Shown here: in pieces, positions 8,894 through 17,730 of the stretch
Position numbering within the stretch: position 1 is the stretch's first letter
Layout: each line of letters begins with the position of its first letter
Assembly (NCBI GenBank): GCA_937876245.1
Contig: CALEGP010000017.1
Location: 1-56,920 of the forward strand
Origin: an uncultured Actinomycetes bacterium
GTDB taxonomy: Bacteria; Actinomycetota; Actinomycetes; Nanopelagicales; Nanopelagicaceae
Reading direction: 5' to 3'
Length of the DNA stretch: 56,920 nucleotides
Made by a program: the position numbers and the translations under genes
The notes under the pieces: model-generated
What the model was told of the DNA's origin: nothing
Seen by the model: the letters and a program-made list of their open reading frames with translations, nothing else
Database searches by the model: none

Positions 8894-9874
8894 ATGCGAG
8901 CGACTAATGATTCATCGATACTGATTACAGGTGGTACTGGATCACTCGGCAAAGCATTGATTGAGGAACTTCTTGCAACGAAAAGTGTTCGAAGGATTGC
9001 AATATTTTCACGTGACGAATTAAAACAATCACAGTTGAGAGAGGTCTATCAAAACGAAGATAGGCTTAGATGGTTTCTTGGTGATATCCGAGACTTGCCT
9101 CGACTGAGACAAGCCTTACATGGTGTGGATTTTGTAATTCATGCGGCGGCTTTGAAGCAGGTTGATACAGGAGAGTACAACCCAATGGAGTTCATTAAGA
9201 CTAATGTTCTTGGAAGCCAAAATGTAATTGATGCATCGATAGAAGCAGGCGTAAAAAAAGTCATTGCACTATCGACAGATAAGGCGTCATCGCCCATCAA
9301 TCTATATGGTGCTACGAAGCTGACTGCAGACAAATTGTTTGTCGCGGCAAACAATTATTCGATTGCATATGGAACATCATTCTCAGTTGTCCGGTATGGA
9401 AATGTTATGGGAAGCAGGGGATCTGTTATTCCGTTTTTCCAAAAATTAGCCGATCAGGGTTTGCCTCTTCCACTGACTGATAAGAGGATGACACGATTCT
9501 GGATTAGCATTGAGCAGGCAGTCAAATTTGTCTTGGATTCTTTTCACTTAATGTCTGGTGGTGAACTTTATGTTCCTCGAATTCCAAGTATGAAACTGGT
9601 TGATCTTGCAAATGCAATTTCGCCTAATACAAAAATATCTGAGATTGGCATGCGACCGGGCGAGAAATTGCATGAAGAGATGATTTCTGCGGACGATAGT
9701 CGTAGAACTTTACTTTTAGATGATAGATATGTTGTTATGCCGGTCGTGGCAGAATGGGGATACGCTCCACCTAAAGGCGAATCAATGGAAGAAGGTTTTG
9801 CCTATCGTTCAGACACAAATGACCTTTGGATGTCGCAAGACGATATTTCCGAATTTCTCCGAAGAATCAAATAA
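8894..9874 (+). CDS. pseB: PseB-like UDP-N-acetylglucosamine 4,6-dehydratase (5-inverting)
   Basis: The 326-aa SDR enzyme has LITGGTGSLGKAL near residue 10, STDKASSPINLYGATK near residue 130 with the catalytic Y-x-x-x-K, and RYGNVMGSRGSVIPFF. The T-D-K and N-V-x-G-S-R-G-S-V motifs are hallmarks of the PseB/FlaA1 soluble dehydratases, which turn UDP-GlcNAc into the 4-keto-L-arabino intermediate, the first step of pseudaminic acid synthesis. A strong ribosome site, TTGGAGG, lies 6 bp before the ATG. The PseC homologue starts 5 bp downstream. Confidence in family is high; the exact stereochemistry is inferred from family and partner. Confidence 0.92.
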   Translation: MRATNDSSILITGGTGSLGKALIEELLATKSVRRIAIFSRDELKQSQLREVYQNEDRLRWFLGDIRDLPRLRQALHGVDFVIHAAALKQVDTGEYNPMEFIKTNVLGSQNVIDASIEAGVKKVIALSTDKASSPINLYGATKLTADKLFVAANNYSIAYGTSFSVVRYGNVMGSRGSVIPFFQKLADQGLPLPLTDKRMTRFWISIEQAVKFVLDSFHLMSGGELYVPRIPSMKLVDLANAISPNTKISEIGMRPGEKLHEEMISADDSRRTLLLDDRYVVMPVVAEWGYAPPKGESMEEGFAYRSDTNDLWMSQDDISEFLRRIK

Positions 9875-9879
9875 ATCTT

Positions 9880-11007
9880 ATGATTCCTTATGGCCGTCAA
9901 TCGATAAATGAAGAAGATATCGTTGCGGTTATAAATGCACTTAAAAGTGAGTGGCTTACAACTGGCCCATTAGTTGAGCAATTTGAAGAGAAAATTTCGT
10001 CAATCGTTGGAGCCGGTTCAGTCTCTGTTTCTTCTGGAACAGCCGCACTTCATTGTGCATATGCTGCTATAGGCATTGAACCAGGAGATGAAGTTATTAC
10101 GCCACCCATAACATTCATTGCTACGCAAGCAACCGCAGCGATAATGGGAGCAAAAATAGTTTTTGCTGACGTTGAGGCCGATACAGCAAATATCAATCCA
10201 GATTGCGTTGAGTCATTAATAACTTCAAAAACAAAAGCGATTGTTGCCGTTGATTATGCAGGACACCCGGCTGAATTATTAGCTTTGCGAAAGATTGCTG
10301 ATAAGTATGGGATCTATCTTATTGAGGATGCAGCCCACAGTATTGGGTCTAAATTTAGAGGTCGACTTGTCGGGTCAATTGCAGACCTAACAACTTTTTC
10401 ATTTTTCCCAACCAAAAATATAACCACTGGTGAAGGTGGGGCAGTTTCTTCGAATAACCCAGAGTTGCTAGACAAAGCTAAAAAATTTGCGAGACATGGG
10501 TTGATACGCGATAAAAATAGAATGAAAAATCCAAATGAAGGCCCATGGCATCAAGAGGTCCATGCGTTTGGGTTGAACTATCGACTACCTGATATTTTAT
10601 GTGCCCTTGGATTAAGCCAAATTTCAAGAATAACTACCTTCAAAGCACAAAGAAATAGAATTTTTGATAATTACAGCGAAGCTTTCAAAGATAATTTACA
10701 AATCCAATTGCCAACTAAAAGAGATTATGTTGACCCAATGTGGCATCTATTTCCCATTCAAGTTAAGCGAGAGATTAGAAGTGAATTATTCTCAAAATTG
10801 CGCTCTCTAAATATTAATGTTCAAGTTAATTACATGCCCGCCTATTTTCATCCAATTTTTGCAGATTTGGGCTATAAAAAAGGTTTGTGCCCTACTGCAG
10901 AAAACTTCTATAACTGTGAAATATCTTTGCCACTTTTTTCAGATTTCACAGAATCTGATCAAGAAAAAGTAATTACAGAGATAAAAAATATTTTGCAATC
11001 CTTATAA
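9880..11007 (+). CDS. pseC: PseC-like UDP-4-keto-6-deoxy-sugar aminotransferase
   Basis: This DegT-family protein starts MIPYGRQSINEEDI, as PseC proteins do. It has PPITFIATQAT near residue 90, IEDAAHSIGS (PLP Asp) and FFPTKNITTGEGG, where Lys is the PLP lysine. PseC aminates C4 of the PseB product using glutamate. I placed the start at ATG 9880; an in-frame upstream ATG at 9826 lies inside pseB and is unlikely. The gene follows pseB after 5 bp, so the two are surely co-transcribed. It ends 8 bp from the convergent WbqC gene. Confidence 0.92.
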   Translation: MIPYGRQSINEEDIVAVINALKSEWLTTGPLVEQFEEKISSIVGAGSVSVSSGTAALHCAYAAIGIEPGDEVITPPITFIATQATAAIMGAKIVFADVEADTANINPDCVESLITSKTKAIVAVDYAGHPAELLALRKIADKYGIYLIEDAAHSIGSKFRGRLVGSIADLTTFSFFPTKNITTGEGGAVSSNNPELLDKAKKFARHGLIRDKNRMKNPNEGPWHQEVHAFGLNYRLPDILCALGLSQISRITTFKAQRNRIFDNYSEAFKDNLQIQLPTKRDYVDPMWHLFPIQVKREIRSELFSKLRSLNINVQVNYMPAYFHPIFADLGYKKGLCPTAENFYNCEISLPLFSDFTESDQEKVITEIKNILQSL

Positions 11008-11015
11008 AGCATGTA

Positions 11016-11732
11016 TCACCAAGGTAAGGGGTTTTGCGAACCACTTAACATAACTTTTCTAGCTTCTTTCGCGCCCAATTCTAGTAATGCATCTACCGAA
11101 CTCATAAATGGCATAAATTCCTTGGACTTACTTTGCTTGTACGGAGTAGGTTCGTAATTATATATTTCTAATTTATTTTCAAGTCCTAACCACAAAGGAT
11201 CTTCCCTCATATATTCAACAGCACCCGGGACCGCTACATAACTTGTCCACTCGAAATTATTCAGAATATTTAAAACCTTCTCTGATTTACTTCCTTTTAC
11301 ATTCAAGCTTGAAGAGCGAATAGTCTTTACATTAATCTCCAATGCGTCCACCAAAAATTCTATTAAACCGATGTTGATATCGGCGATTGAATGCAATGCG
11401 CTCAACTCCGAATACAATTTATCTATAAACAATTCTCGAAACTTCGACTCTTTGTAAGAGTTCTTAATACCCTCTGAAATTAACTTAAAAGTTTCAGGAA
11501 TATCTGTAATTTGCGTGTTATTCAAGAATCGATCTTCAATTTTCGAATATTTAATCTCTCTTATTGCTAACCAATGAAATGAATTCTCTCCCTTTGGAAT
11601 GCGATTCCTCGTCATAAAAGACTTCGGTGAGATTTGAACATCATCGAAAAATACGAAAGTATCGACTGTTGCCATCAAATTAAGATAGCCAAGCCAAGGT
11701 AAAAAGGTCGGCTGCATAATTGCTATTTTCAC
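11016..11732 (-). CDS. WbqC-family protein
   Basis: The 238-aa protein begins with the WbqC signature IAIMQPTFLPWLGYLNLM, then FFDDVQISPKSF and R-N-R-I. WbqC-like proteins are frequent in O-antigen and nonulosonate clusters; their reaction is not firmly settled, though an acyltransferase or aminoacyl-type transferase role has been suggested in the family. The start codon is GTG (11732). It is a single gene inserted in opposite direction between the PseC and PseG homologues, with no space for its own terminator. An amino-sugar N-acylation role would suit the setting but is inference. Confidence 0.85.
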   Translation of the reverse strand: MKIAIMQPTFLPWLGYLNLMATVDTFVFFDDVQISPKSFMTRNRIPKGENSFHWLAIREIKYSKIEDRFLNNTQITDIPETFKLISEGIKNSYKESKFRELFIDKLYSELSALHSIADINIGLIEFLVDALEINVKTIRSSSLNVKGSKSEKVLNILNNFEWTSYVAVPGAVEYMREDPLWLGLENKLEIYNYEPTPYKQSKSKEFMPFMSSVDALLELGAKEARKVMLSGSQNPLPW

Positions 11733-11795
11733 AACCTCATAATATCGCTTTTCATGTTAGTCTTAACAAAAGATTAGAGGAGTATTCACTCGATA

Positions 11796-12848
11796 ATGCA
11801 AATACTTTTTCGAACTAATTCAAGTGAAGTTATTGGCTCAGGTCACTTCTTGCGGTGCTTCTATCTAGCCCAAGAGATGCAGAGGGAAAATTGGCAGGTA
11901 TTTTTTGCCACGTCTCAAATTCTAGAACGTCATAAATTACTTTTAGCAGAACAAAATATACCTATTTTTGATTTAGTTAATTCGGACCAGAATATAGCCC
12001 TTTTGGAGATCAAGGAAATATCCGAATATCTTTCGAAATACGAAATTGATGATCTTGATTGGATAGTTATTGATGACTACAGAATTGGAAGTAATTCAGA
12101 TTTACTAACAAAATTGATTTCTAGAAATTTACTGATAATAGAAGATTTGCATTCGGAGTACCGTAACTGCGAAATTATTGTAGATATGAATTTTAGAAAT
12201 TTGAAATTGCACGATCAAATTTTGTTTGAATATCAAAATACCAAGGTTCTTATTGGACCGCAATTCGCATTGCTAAATAGCGAAATTAATGAATTACATA
12301 AAATTGCCTTAAGCGAAGTGTGTGAAGGTGATGCACAAATTTTTATAAATTTTGGAACTTTGGATAAATTTTCGCTGACTAAGAGAACTATTGAAATTAT
12401 TCTCAATAATCTTCCTAGGTTGAGAATGAAAGTAGTAATTCAAGGTAACAATCGTGATAGGGCTCTATTGGAAAAATTGGCAGATCGTTTTCCTAATTCC
12501 ATTGAATTATTCGTGGAACCCAATTCTCTAACACAAATAATGTCGGCTTGTAGATTAAGCGTAGGCGCAGGGGGTATATCATTATGGGAAAGGTTTTCGT
12601 TAGGTTTAAATTGCATCATTGTTACAACTGCGAGTAACCAAGAGAGCTCAATAGTTGATTTGAATAAACAAAATCTAGTTTCTTATTTGGGAATCGCTCA
12701 GAATTTAAGGGATTCTGACTTGCTTGAAAGTTTATTAATAAATCTGAAAAATATTGAAGCAACTGATCGTCGTGACCGGAGATTAATGGCGATTTCCGAC
12801 GGTTTAGGATGCAAACGCGTTATTCGTGAAATCATTGAACTAAGTTAG
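11796..12848 (+). CDS. pseG: PseG-like UDP-2,4-diacetamido-2,4,6-trideoxy-beta-L-altropyranose hydrolase
   Basis: The 350-aa GT-B-fold protein has GSGHFLRC at residues 14-21, with His17 at the position of the catalytic His known in PseG, and GAGGISLWERFSLG near residue 252, which is the UDP-binding loop of PseG/SpsG. PseG removes UDP so that the free sugar can condense with phosphoenolpyruvate. A GAGGAG ribosome site lies about 15 bp upstream of the ATG. It sits in the same direction as pseB-pseC, separated only by the wbqC gene. Confidence 0.9.
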   Translation: MQILFRTNSSEVIGSGHFLRCFYLAQEMQRENWQVFFATSQILERHKLLLAEQNIPIFDLVNSDQNIALLEIKEISEYLSKYEIDDLDWIVIDDYRIGSNSDLLTKLISRNLLIIEDLHSEYRNCEIIVDMNFRNLKLHDQILFEYQNTKVLIGPQFALLNSEINELHKIALSEVCEGDAQIFINFGTLDKFSLTKRTIEIILNNLPRLRMKVVIQGNNRDRALLEKLADRFPNSIELFVEPNSLTQIMSACRLSVGAGGISLWERFSLGLNCIIVTTASNQESSIVDLNKQNLVSYLGIAQNLRDSDLLESLLINLKNIEATDRRDRRLMAISDGLGCKRVIREIIELS

Positions 12849-13007
12849 GGATCTCACCTCTGCTGTGGACCAAAAAACTATCTCACTTTTGGAGTTAGGA
12901 TGTGAGAAAAAAATTGACAATGTGCTGATGACATTTGAATTTATGATACATTGAACACCACTTTATCTTAGGGTTTGAACTCTATTTTTAAGAGGAGTTG
13001 ATGCAGA

Positions 13008-13961
13008 TTGATACGTGTATTAATCACTGGTGTAGGAAGTGTCATTGGACAGGGTGTGATTAAATCTTTAAAGAATACTTCAAAGTCTGTTTTTATTGTT
13101 GGCTGTGATTCAAGAAGTAAAACAGTGGGCCAGGTATGGTCAGATAAATTCATTAAGTGTCCACTTGTCAGTTCATCTAAGTATAAAGAATGGTTCTTAC
13201 AAACTTTAGAAAGCGAAAAGATTGATTTAGTTTTCACCGGATTAGAACAAGATTTAGAGTTCGTTTTGAAAAATTTGAATGAGATTAATCTTTTTACATC
13301 AATTGTTTTCAATAATTTGCATTTGGTAGCATTAACTCGCGACAAGTGGCTATTTCAAGAAAAGTTAATTGAATTATGTCCTAAGTTTGCTATCCCAAGC
13401 TCGGTAGAGAATGATTATCGGGAATTAGTGAATTTACTGGGTAGTAATTTGATTCTAAAACCAAGAATTGGTCACTCAAGTCGAGGAATCCTTCGTATAA
13501 ATTCTGAAAATGAATTTAGTTTAAATGTGAATAAGATTGGTGCCGACTACTTAGTGCAGAAAGTTGTTGGGAATGAAAACACTGAATTTACAAGTAGTGT
13601 TTTTGGAGATGGCTCAGGACGCATATTGGCCATGATTCATTTACATAGGTACTTATCAAATACTGGTGCGACTGAAATGGCAACGCCCGTTGATCATGCG
13701 GGTCTAGATGCAGCATGCCAAGAACTTGCCGAAGTATTCAAACCAGTAGGTCCAACAAATCTACAATTTAGAATTGAGGAGGATAACATCTATTTATTGG
13801 AAATTAATCCGAGAATTTCAAGTTCAACGTCTATTAGAATGTTGAATAACTTCAATGAAGCTGAAATGGCTTTAAATTATTATCTTAATTTGGGAGAAGT
13901 TTCACAGCCGGATGTTTTGAATAAGACCGTAATTAGATATTGGGAAGATTATGTCGGTTAG
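13008..13961 (+). CDS. ATP-grasp protein (carbamoyl-phosphate-synthase-like)
   Basis: The 317-aa protein starts RVLITGVGSVIGQGVIKSL, a nucleotide-binding pre-ATP-grasp domain, followed by LILKPRIGHSSRGI (ATP-lysine region) near residue 150 and LLEINPRISSS near residue 265, where E and N bind magnesium. ATP-grasp enzymes of this type ligate a carboxylate to an amine or thiol through an acyl phosphate. In glycan clusters they often add amino acids or carbamoyl groups to sugars. The TTG start at 13008 follows AGAGGAG by 10 bp; a nearby ATG at 13001 is out of frame. Its end overlaps the phosphoesterase gene by 11 bp. Confidence 0.82.
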   Translation: MIRVLITGVGSVIGQGVIKSLKNTSKSVFIVGCDSRSKTVGQVWSDKFIKCPLVSSSKYKEWFLQTLESEKIDLVFTGLEQDLEFVLKNLNEINLFTSIVFNNLHLVALTRDKWLFQEKLIELCPKFAIPSSVENDYRELVNLLGSNLILKPRIGHSSRGILRINSENEFSLNVNKIGADYLVQKVVGNENTEFTSSVFGDGSGRILAMIHLHRYLSNTGATEMATPVDHAGLDAACQELAEVFKPVGPTNLQFRIEEDNIYLLEINPRISSSTSIRMLNNFNEAEMALNYYLNLGEVSQPDVLNKTVIRYWEDYVG

Positions 13962-14616
13962 TTTTGGTTTGATTTCTGATATTCATGCAAATTATTTTGC
14001 TTTGAAGGAGGTTCTGTTGGAGCTTCACCAAAAAGGAATTTTCGAGATTTATTGCTTAGGGGATATTGTTGGGTATGGCAGCCAAGTGAATTTGGTTTGC
14101 GAATTGTTGCGCGAAAATAGTGTTATCTCTATTCAAGGTAATCACGATTTCTATTTGGTTTCAGGGGAAAAATGTGAAAGATCGAGCTACGTGAATACAG
14201 TAATCGATAAACAACGAAAAATTATTTCGAAAGATAATTTAGAATGGTTAGCAAGTTTGGATAGCGAAATGAATCGACATAATATTAGAATGGTTCATGG
14301 AGGTTGGAATGACTATTTGGAAGAGTACATGGTTCCGAGTGAAGAATATTTTGAGGATTTGGAGTTCGGGAGTTATGCGAGCGGACATACACATAAACCA
14401 TTGATTTGGGAGGGGGAGAATCATAAGTATTGCAATCCCGGATCTGTGGGTCAGCCTAGAGACGGGGATTCTCGAGCTTCTTTCGCTATCTTTAGCGAAG
14501 AGAAATTTAACTTACATAAAGTGCCCTACGATTTAAGCAAATTTCTTAACCAATTGCAGAATGATGGATATTCTGTACCGCGTTATCAATCTATGTTTTT
14601 AGGGAAAGGTATCTAA
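13951..14616 (+). CDS. Calcineurin-like metallophosphoesterase
   Basis: The 221-aa protein contains all metal-ligand motifs of the YfcE/MJ0936-type family: SDIHAN (D-x-H) at 9-14, LGDIVGYG (G-D), QGNHDF (G-N-H-D), VHGGW and SGHTHKP (G-H-T-H). CNPGSVGQPRDG is also typical. It would hydrolyse a phosphodiester or phosphomonoester. It overlaps the ATP-grasp gene by 11 bp and so is probably translated together with it. The pair suggests two steps on one substrate, for instance ligation and dephosphorylation, but this is inference. Confidence 0.88.
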   Translation: MSVSFGLISDIHANYFALKEVLLELHQKGIFEIYCLGDIVGYGSQVNLVCELLRENSVISIQGNHDFYLVSGEKCERSSYVNTVIDKQRKIISKDNLEWLASLDSEMNRHNIRMVHGGWNDYLEEYMVPSEEYFEDLEFGSYASGHTHKPLIWEGENHKYCNPGSVGQPRDGDSRASFAIFSEEKFNLHKVPYDLSKFLNQLQNDGYSVPRYQSMFLGKGI

Positions 14617-14765
14617 TATTTCCATACTATATAAGTAACGTTGTTCTTTAGTGACACGTAATATACGTCAGAAATAAATTGAATTGCAAGTATTCGTATT
14701 TAAGTTTATCGGATTAACACCAATTATGAATTAGAAGAAAACCTTCTCTATATCCCTTTGATTGC

Positions 14766-14771
14766 TATACT
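14766..14771 (+). promoter_or_regulatory. Possible -10 element (TATACT) of a leaderless transcript
   Basis: TATACT ends 7 bp before the ATG at 14779, the distance expected when transcription begins at the start codon, a common arrangement in actinobacteria. The 140-bp gap upstream carries no gene and there is no Shine-Dalgarno sequence before this ATG. No clear -35 was found. Confidence 0.35.
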
Positions 14772-14778
14772 AATTCTT

Positions 14779-15639
14779 ATGCTGAGCATTCTAGTTCTTG
14801 GAGGAACTAGGTTTGTTGGACTCGCAATCCTTAATGAAATTCAGAAACTAGGCGCAGATATCACGATTTTCAATCGTGGTATTACGCACCATAAGAAAAT
14901 ATCTCAAGCAAGTTACGTCGTTGGAGATAGAGAATTTGGATATGAATCTCTGAGTGGTAAGCACTTTGACTTTGTAATTGATATATCAGGACTAAAACGG
15001 CGGTATCTTGAACATACAAAAACTTTGCATTTTAATCATTATATTTTTATTTCATCAGTTGCAGTTTATAATAATGATAATGAATCAGGAATAGATGAGA
15101 ATGGAAAATTGATTGAGTCAGGAGAATTAAAAAATCAATTAGTCCCCAATGGCTATGCCCTAAACAAATTATTGAGTGAAAGATATCTAATAGAAGTAGT
15201 AAGAAATTTGACCATTTTACGACCAGGCTTTATTTTAGGTCCCAACGATTACACGGGAAGATTTTCTAAGTATTGTCAATTTGCAAATGCTACCGAACCA
15301 ATTATTGCTCCATTGCCTAAAAATGCACCGTTCCAGTTCATAGACGTACGAGATTTCGCACGGTTTGTGCTTCATTGCGTAACTGATCGAATTACTGGAA
15401 CTTTTAATGTCGTTGCCCCTCCAACTACTTGGCTGAACTCTATGTCAACTCTAAAAGTTATTCTTGGTAGGGATCTAAAGTTTTTTGAACCAACGACAGT
15501 TGAGGAATTTCCATTGTGTGATTTCGGTACGAATTACGCACAAAGAAATGTTAGCGCACAAGCTGCAATTAATTTAGGGCTTGAGACTAGAAAAATGTCA
15601 GAAACTTATTTAGATTTTGTTAATTGGCTCGAGAAATAA
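14779..15639 (+). CDS. NAD-dependent epimerase/dehydratase-like SDR protein
   Basis: This extended SDR protein starts MLSILVLGGTRFVG, with the Rossmann glycine motif G-G-T-R-F-V-G. It has FISSVAVYN near residue 90, YALNKLLSE near residue 135 (catalytic Y-x-x-x-K), LRPGFILGPNDYTGRF and FIDVRDFARFV. The pattern G-G-T-R-F-V-G is usual in a subgroup of small epimerase-like proteins whose substrate is often unknown. I chose the ATG at 14779 rather than an upstream in-frame start because the Rossmann strand starts there. It is separated from the ATP-grasp pair by 160 bp and probably has its own promoter. It converges with the class III aminotransferase gene. Confidence 0.8.
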   Translation: MLSILVLGGTRFVGLAILNEIQKLGADITIFNRGITHHKKISQASYVVGDREFGYESLSGKHFDFVIDISGLKRRYLEHTKTLHFNHYIFISSVAVYNNDNESGIDENGKLIESGELKNQLVPNGYALNKLLSERYLIEVVRNLTILRPGFILGPNDYTGRFSKYCQFANATEPIIAPLPKNAPFQFIDVRDFARFVLHCVTDRITGTFNVVAPPTTWLNSMSTLKVILGRDLKFFEPTTVEEFPLCDFGTNYAQRNVSAQAAINLGLETRKMSETYLDFVNWLEK

Positions 15640-15671
15640 TTTATTTATCTGACTTCTAATTATTCATAGCA

Positions 15672-16961
15672 TCATCGAATTTTAAAAAGTGGTTCCAGTG
15701 GCAAAACCTCTAAAGCTGTTTCTAATCGGCTTTCACCGATCAATTGTGCCATTGATGATAAAGTCTCAGAATATGCCAACGTAATTTTCTCTCGGACTTT
15801 ACGCCCATGCGCTAATGAGATATTATGTGTATTAAGTATTAATACTCCTCGCTTAAACATTTCTTGCATGAAATAGGTTTTTAATTGGAGGTCACTATAT
15901 TTTTCATTGGAAGTCCATGTGATAAATTTCCAACTTGGATGACCCGAAAGTTTAACAACTTCATCCAGTTTATTTTCGCTAATTGCTCCCTGGACCGAGG
16001 TTGCTAATTGCGCTCCATTTTCTGCTAATCTTGAACAAACATCCTCTTCTAAGTATGTTGTCAGAACTGATTTGGCAGCAGCAAGAGAAAGTAACTCTCC
16101 TCCAAAAGTTCCAGAATAAAATATATTTTCCATCTCCTTCATTATTGCATTTGTCCCGACGATTGCAGATAGTGGGAATCCATTTGCCATTCCTTTCCCA
16201 AATGTCGAAATATCTGGTATAACGTCGAATAAAGTTTGTGCGCCACCATTATTAAATCTAAATCCAGTTATTGTTTCATCAAATATTAATAAGGCGCCAG
16301 CTTTGTGTGCTTCTATTTTTACCTTGCCTAAGAAGTCATCTAATGGCCAATTCACATTCATTGGCTCCAGAATAACTGCTGCAAATTTATTTGGGAATTT
16401 CTCAAGTTGAACTTTAAGGCTCTCAATATTATTGTACTCAAAGTGGTGAGTTAGGGCACTAACTTCTTTTGGTACACCTTTGCTTCGGGTAGTAGCGCCG
16501 ATGTACCAGTCTTGCCAGCCATGGTATCCACAAACGGCAACATGATCTCTACCTGTATAAGCGCGAGCGATTCTTATAGCAGCAGATGTAGCATCGGTAC
16601 CATTTTTACCAAATCTAACTTTTTCGGCCGATGGAACCATATCAACTATCAATTCGGCAACTTCTGCCTCAAGAATTCCTGGTAAAGAAAGTGAAACTCC
16701 TTTTTTTAATTGCTTTTTTACAGCTTTTTCAGTTTTCTCATCACCATATCCCAACGTAATTGCCGCAAGAGCATTAACAAGATCTAGGTATTCGTTATTA
16801 TCGATATCCCAGATTGATGCCCCTTTGGCTTTTTTCATATAGAGTGGAGATATACCTACGGGATATTGAGTTCTTGATTTACTAAAAGTTTGGGAACCTA
16901 AAGGAATAGTATTTTCTGCACGAATAAGATGTTTCATCGAATTTAAATAGCGATTTTCCAT
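15672..16961 (-). CDS. Class III aminotransferase, glutamate-1-semialdehyde 2,1-aminomutase-like
   Basis: The 429-aa protein has the class III PLP fold: KVRFGKNGTDATSAAIRIARA, CGYHGWQDWY, AVILEPMNV, LLIFDETITGFR and TFGKGMANGFPLSA, with the PLP Lys in F-G-K-G. It resembles GSA aminomutase but carries G-K-N-G-T-D-A-T in place of the usual N-S-G-T-E-A, and lies in a glycan cluster, so heme synthesis is not its likely job. It is followed upstream by an SpsF-like cytidylyltransferase, an aldo/keto reductase and a NeuB/PseI-type synthase, a combination I recall from nonulosonate-like clusters of aquatic bacteria. It probably aminates a keto or aldehyde sugar. Confidence 0.85.
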   Translation of the reverse strand: MENRYLNSMKHLIRAENTIPLGSQTFSKSRTQYPVGISPLYMKKAKGASIWDIDNNEYLDLVNALAAITLGYGDEKTEKAVKKQLKKGVSLSLPGILEAEVAELIVDMVPSAEKVRFGKNGTDATSAAIRIARAYTGRDHVAVCGYHGWQDWYIGATTRSKGVPKEVSALTHHFEYNNIESLKVQLEKFPNKFAAVILEPMNVNWPLDDFLGKVKIEAHKAGALLIFDETITGFRFNNGGAQTLFDVIPDISTFGKGMANGFPLSAIVGTNAIMKEMENIFYSGTFGGELLSLAAAKSVLTTYLEEDVCSRLAENGAQLATSVQGAISENKLDEVVKLSGHPSWKFITWTSNEKYSDLQLKTYFMQEMFKRGVLILNTHNISLAHGRKVREKITLAYSETLSSMAQLIGESRLETALEVLPLEPLFKIR

Positions 16962-16971
16962 AGTATCTATT

Positions 16972-17727
16972 TTAATCCCTTTGTCGGTTTAGCGCATTGT
17001 TTCTGAACTTCGACGATATTTTATTAACAATTGCAGGTTCGGATTTAAGAATCAAAAGAATTTCATCCATAGTAAATTGAGTTTCTTTTCCAACAAATTT
17101 AGAATAGATTTTTCTCATAAATTCCAAATCTTCCGGATAATCAACAGTCCATCTTTCATGGCTGTAATCCTTTCTCCCTTTATAAGAACCTACCGCGAAT
17201 TCTTGTTTTCGGGTTAAAAAGCCTAGAGTAACGTGTTCTTTTTCCTCACTACTTAGCTCAAACTTGGATAATCTATTAAGCGCTGATGCTTTAAAAATCT
17301 CTATGTCCAAGCCGTCAGGAAATGTTGGGTCAATTGCGTTCGACATGTAATCGTATTGATTACTTTCAAAATTCGACGCCATTTCATCAATTAGATTGGG
17401 CATAGTTAGCGGACAGTCACCCGTTAACCTAATCACAGTATTAGGTACAAATTCTCTAATCACGCCAATAAATCTACCCATGACATTCTCTAAATCTCCT
17501 CTGTAAACTTCAACTCCGATCTGCATGAGATATTCAGCCAAAATATCATCTGAAGAATCGACTGAAGTTGCTACAACTATGCGATTAACAAACTTTGCTC
17601 GTTCAATTCTGCGAATTTGCCATTCAATTAGAGGTTTTCCATTCACAATTGCCATTACTTTTCCTGGGCAGCGAGAAGAACTCATTCGGGCCTGTAATAT
17701 TACAAAACAAAAATTCTGGGAAAACAT
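16972..17727 (-). CDS. SpsF-family cytidylyltransferase (second copy)
   Basis: The 251-aa protein has VILQARMSSSRCPGKVM near residue 9 and LTGDCPLTMP near residue 105, the same nucleotidyltransferase motifs as the protein at 5876, but the two are diverged paralogues, not recent copies. It should activate a 2-keto sugar acid with CTP. It is 10 bp from the class III aminotransferase and 3 bp from the aldo/keto reductase, all on the minus strand, so it belongs to the PseI-containing operon. One of the two copies may be the functional PseF; the other may activate a second acid sugar. Confidence 0.85.
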   Translation of the reverse strand: MFSQNFCFVILQARMSSSRCPGKVMAIVNGKPLIEWQIRRIERAKFVNRIVVATSVDSSDDILAEYLMQIGVEVYRGDLENVMGRFIGVIREFVPNTVIRLTGDCPLTMPNLIDEMASNFESNQYDYMSNAIDPTFPDGLDIEIFKASALNRLSKFELSSEEKEHVTLGFLTRKQEFAVGSYKGRKDYSHERWTVDYPEDLEFMRKIYSKFVGKETQFTMDEILLILKSEPAIVNKISSKFRNNALNRQRD

Positions 17728-17730
17728 AAT

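Noticed and set aside
12915-12950. TTGACA ... TATGAT as a promoter for the ATP-grasp gene
   Set aside because: The spacing is about 22 bp, longer than usual; it may still be a promoter but is not supported enough to list.
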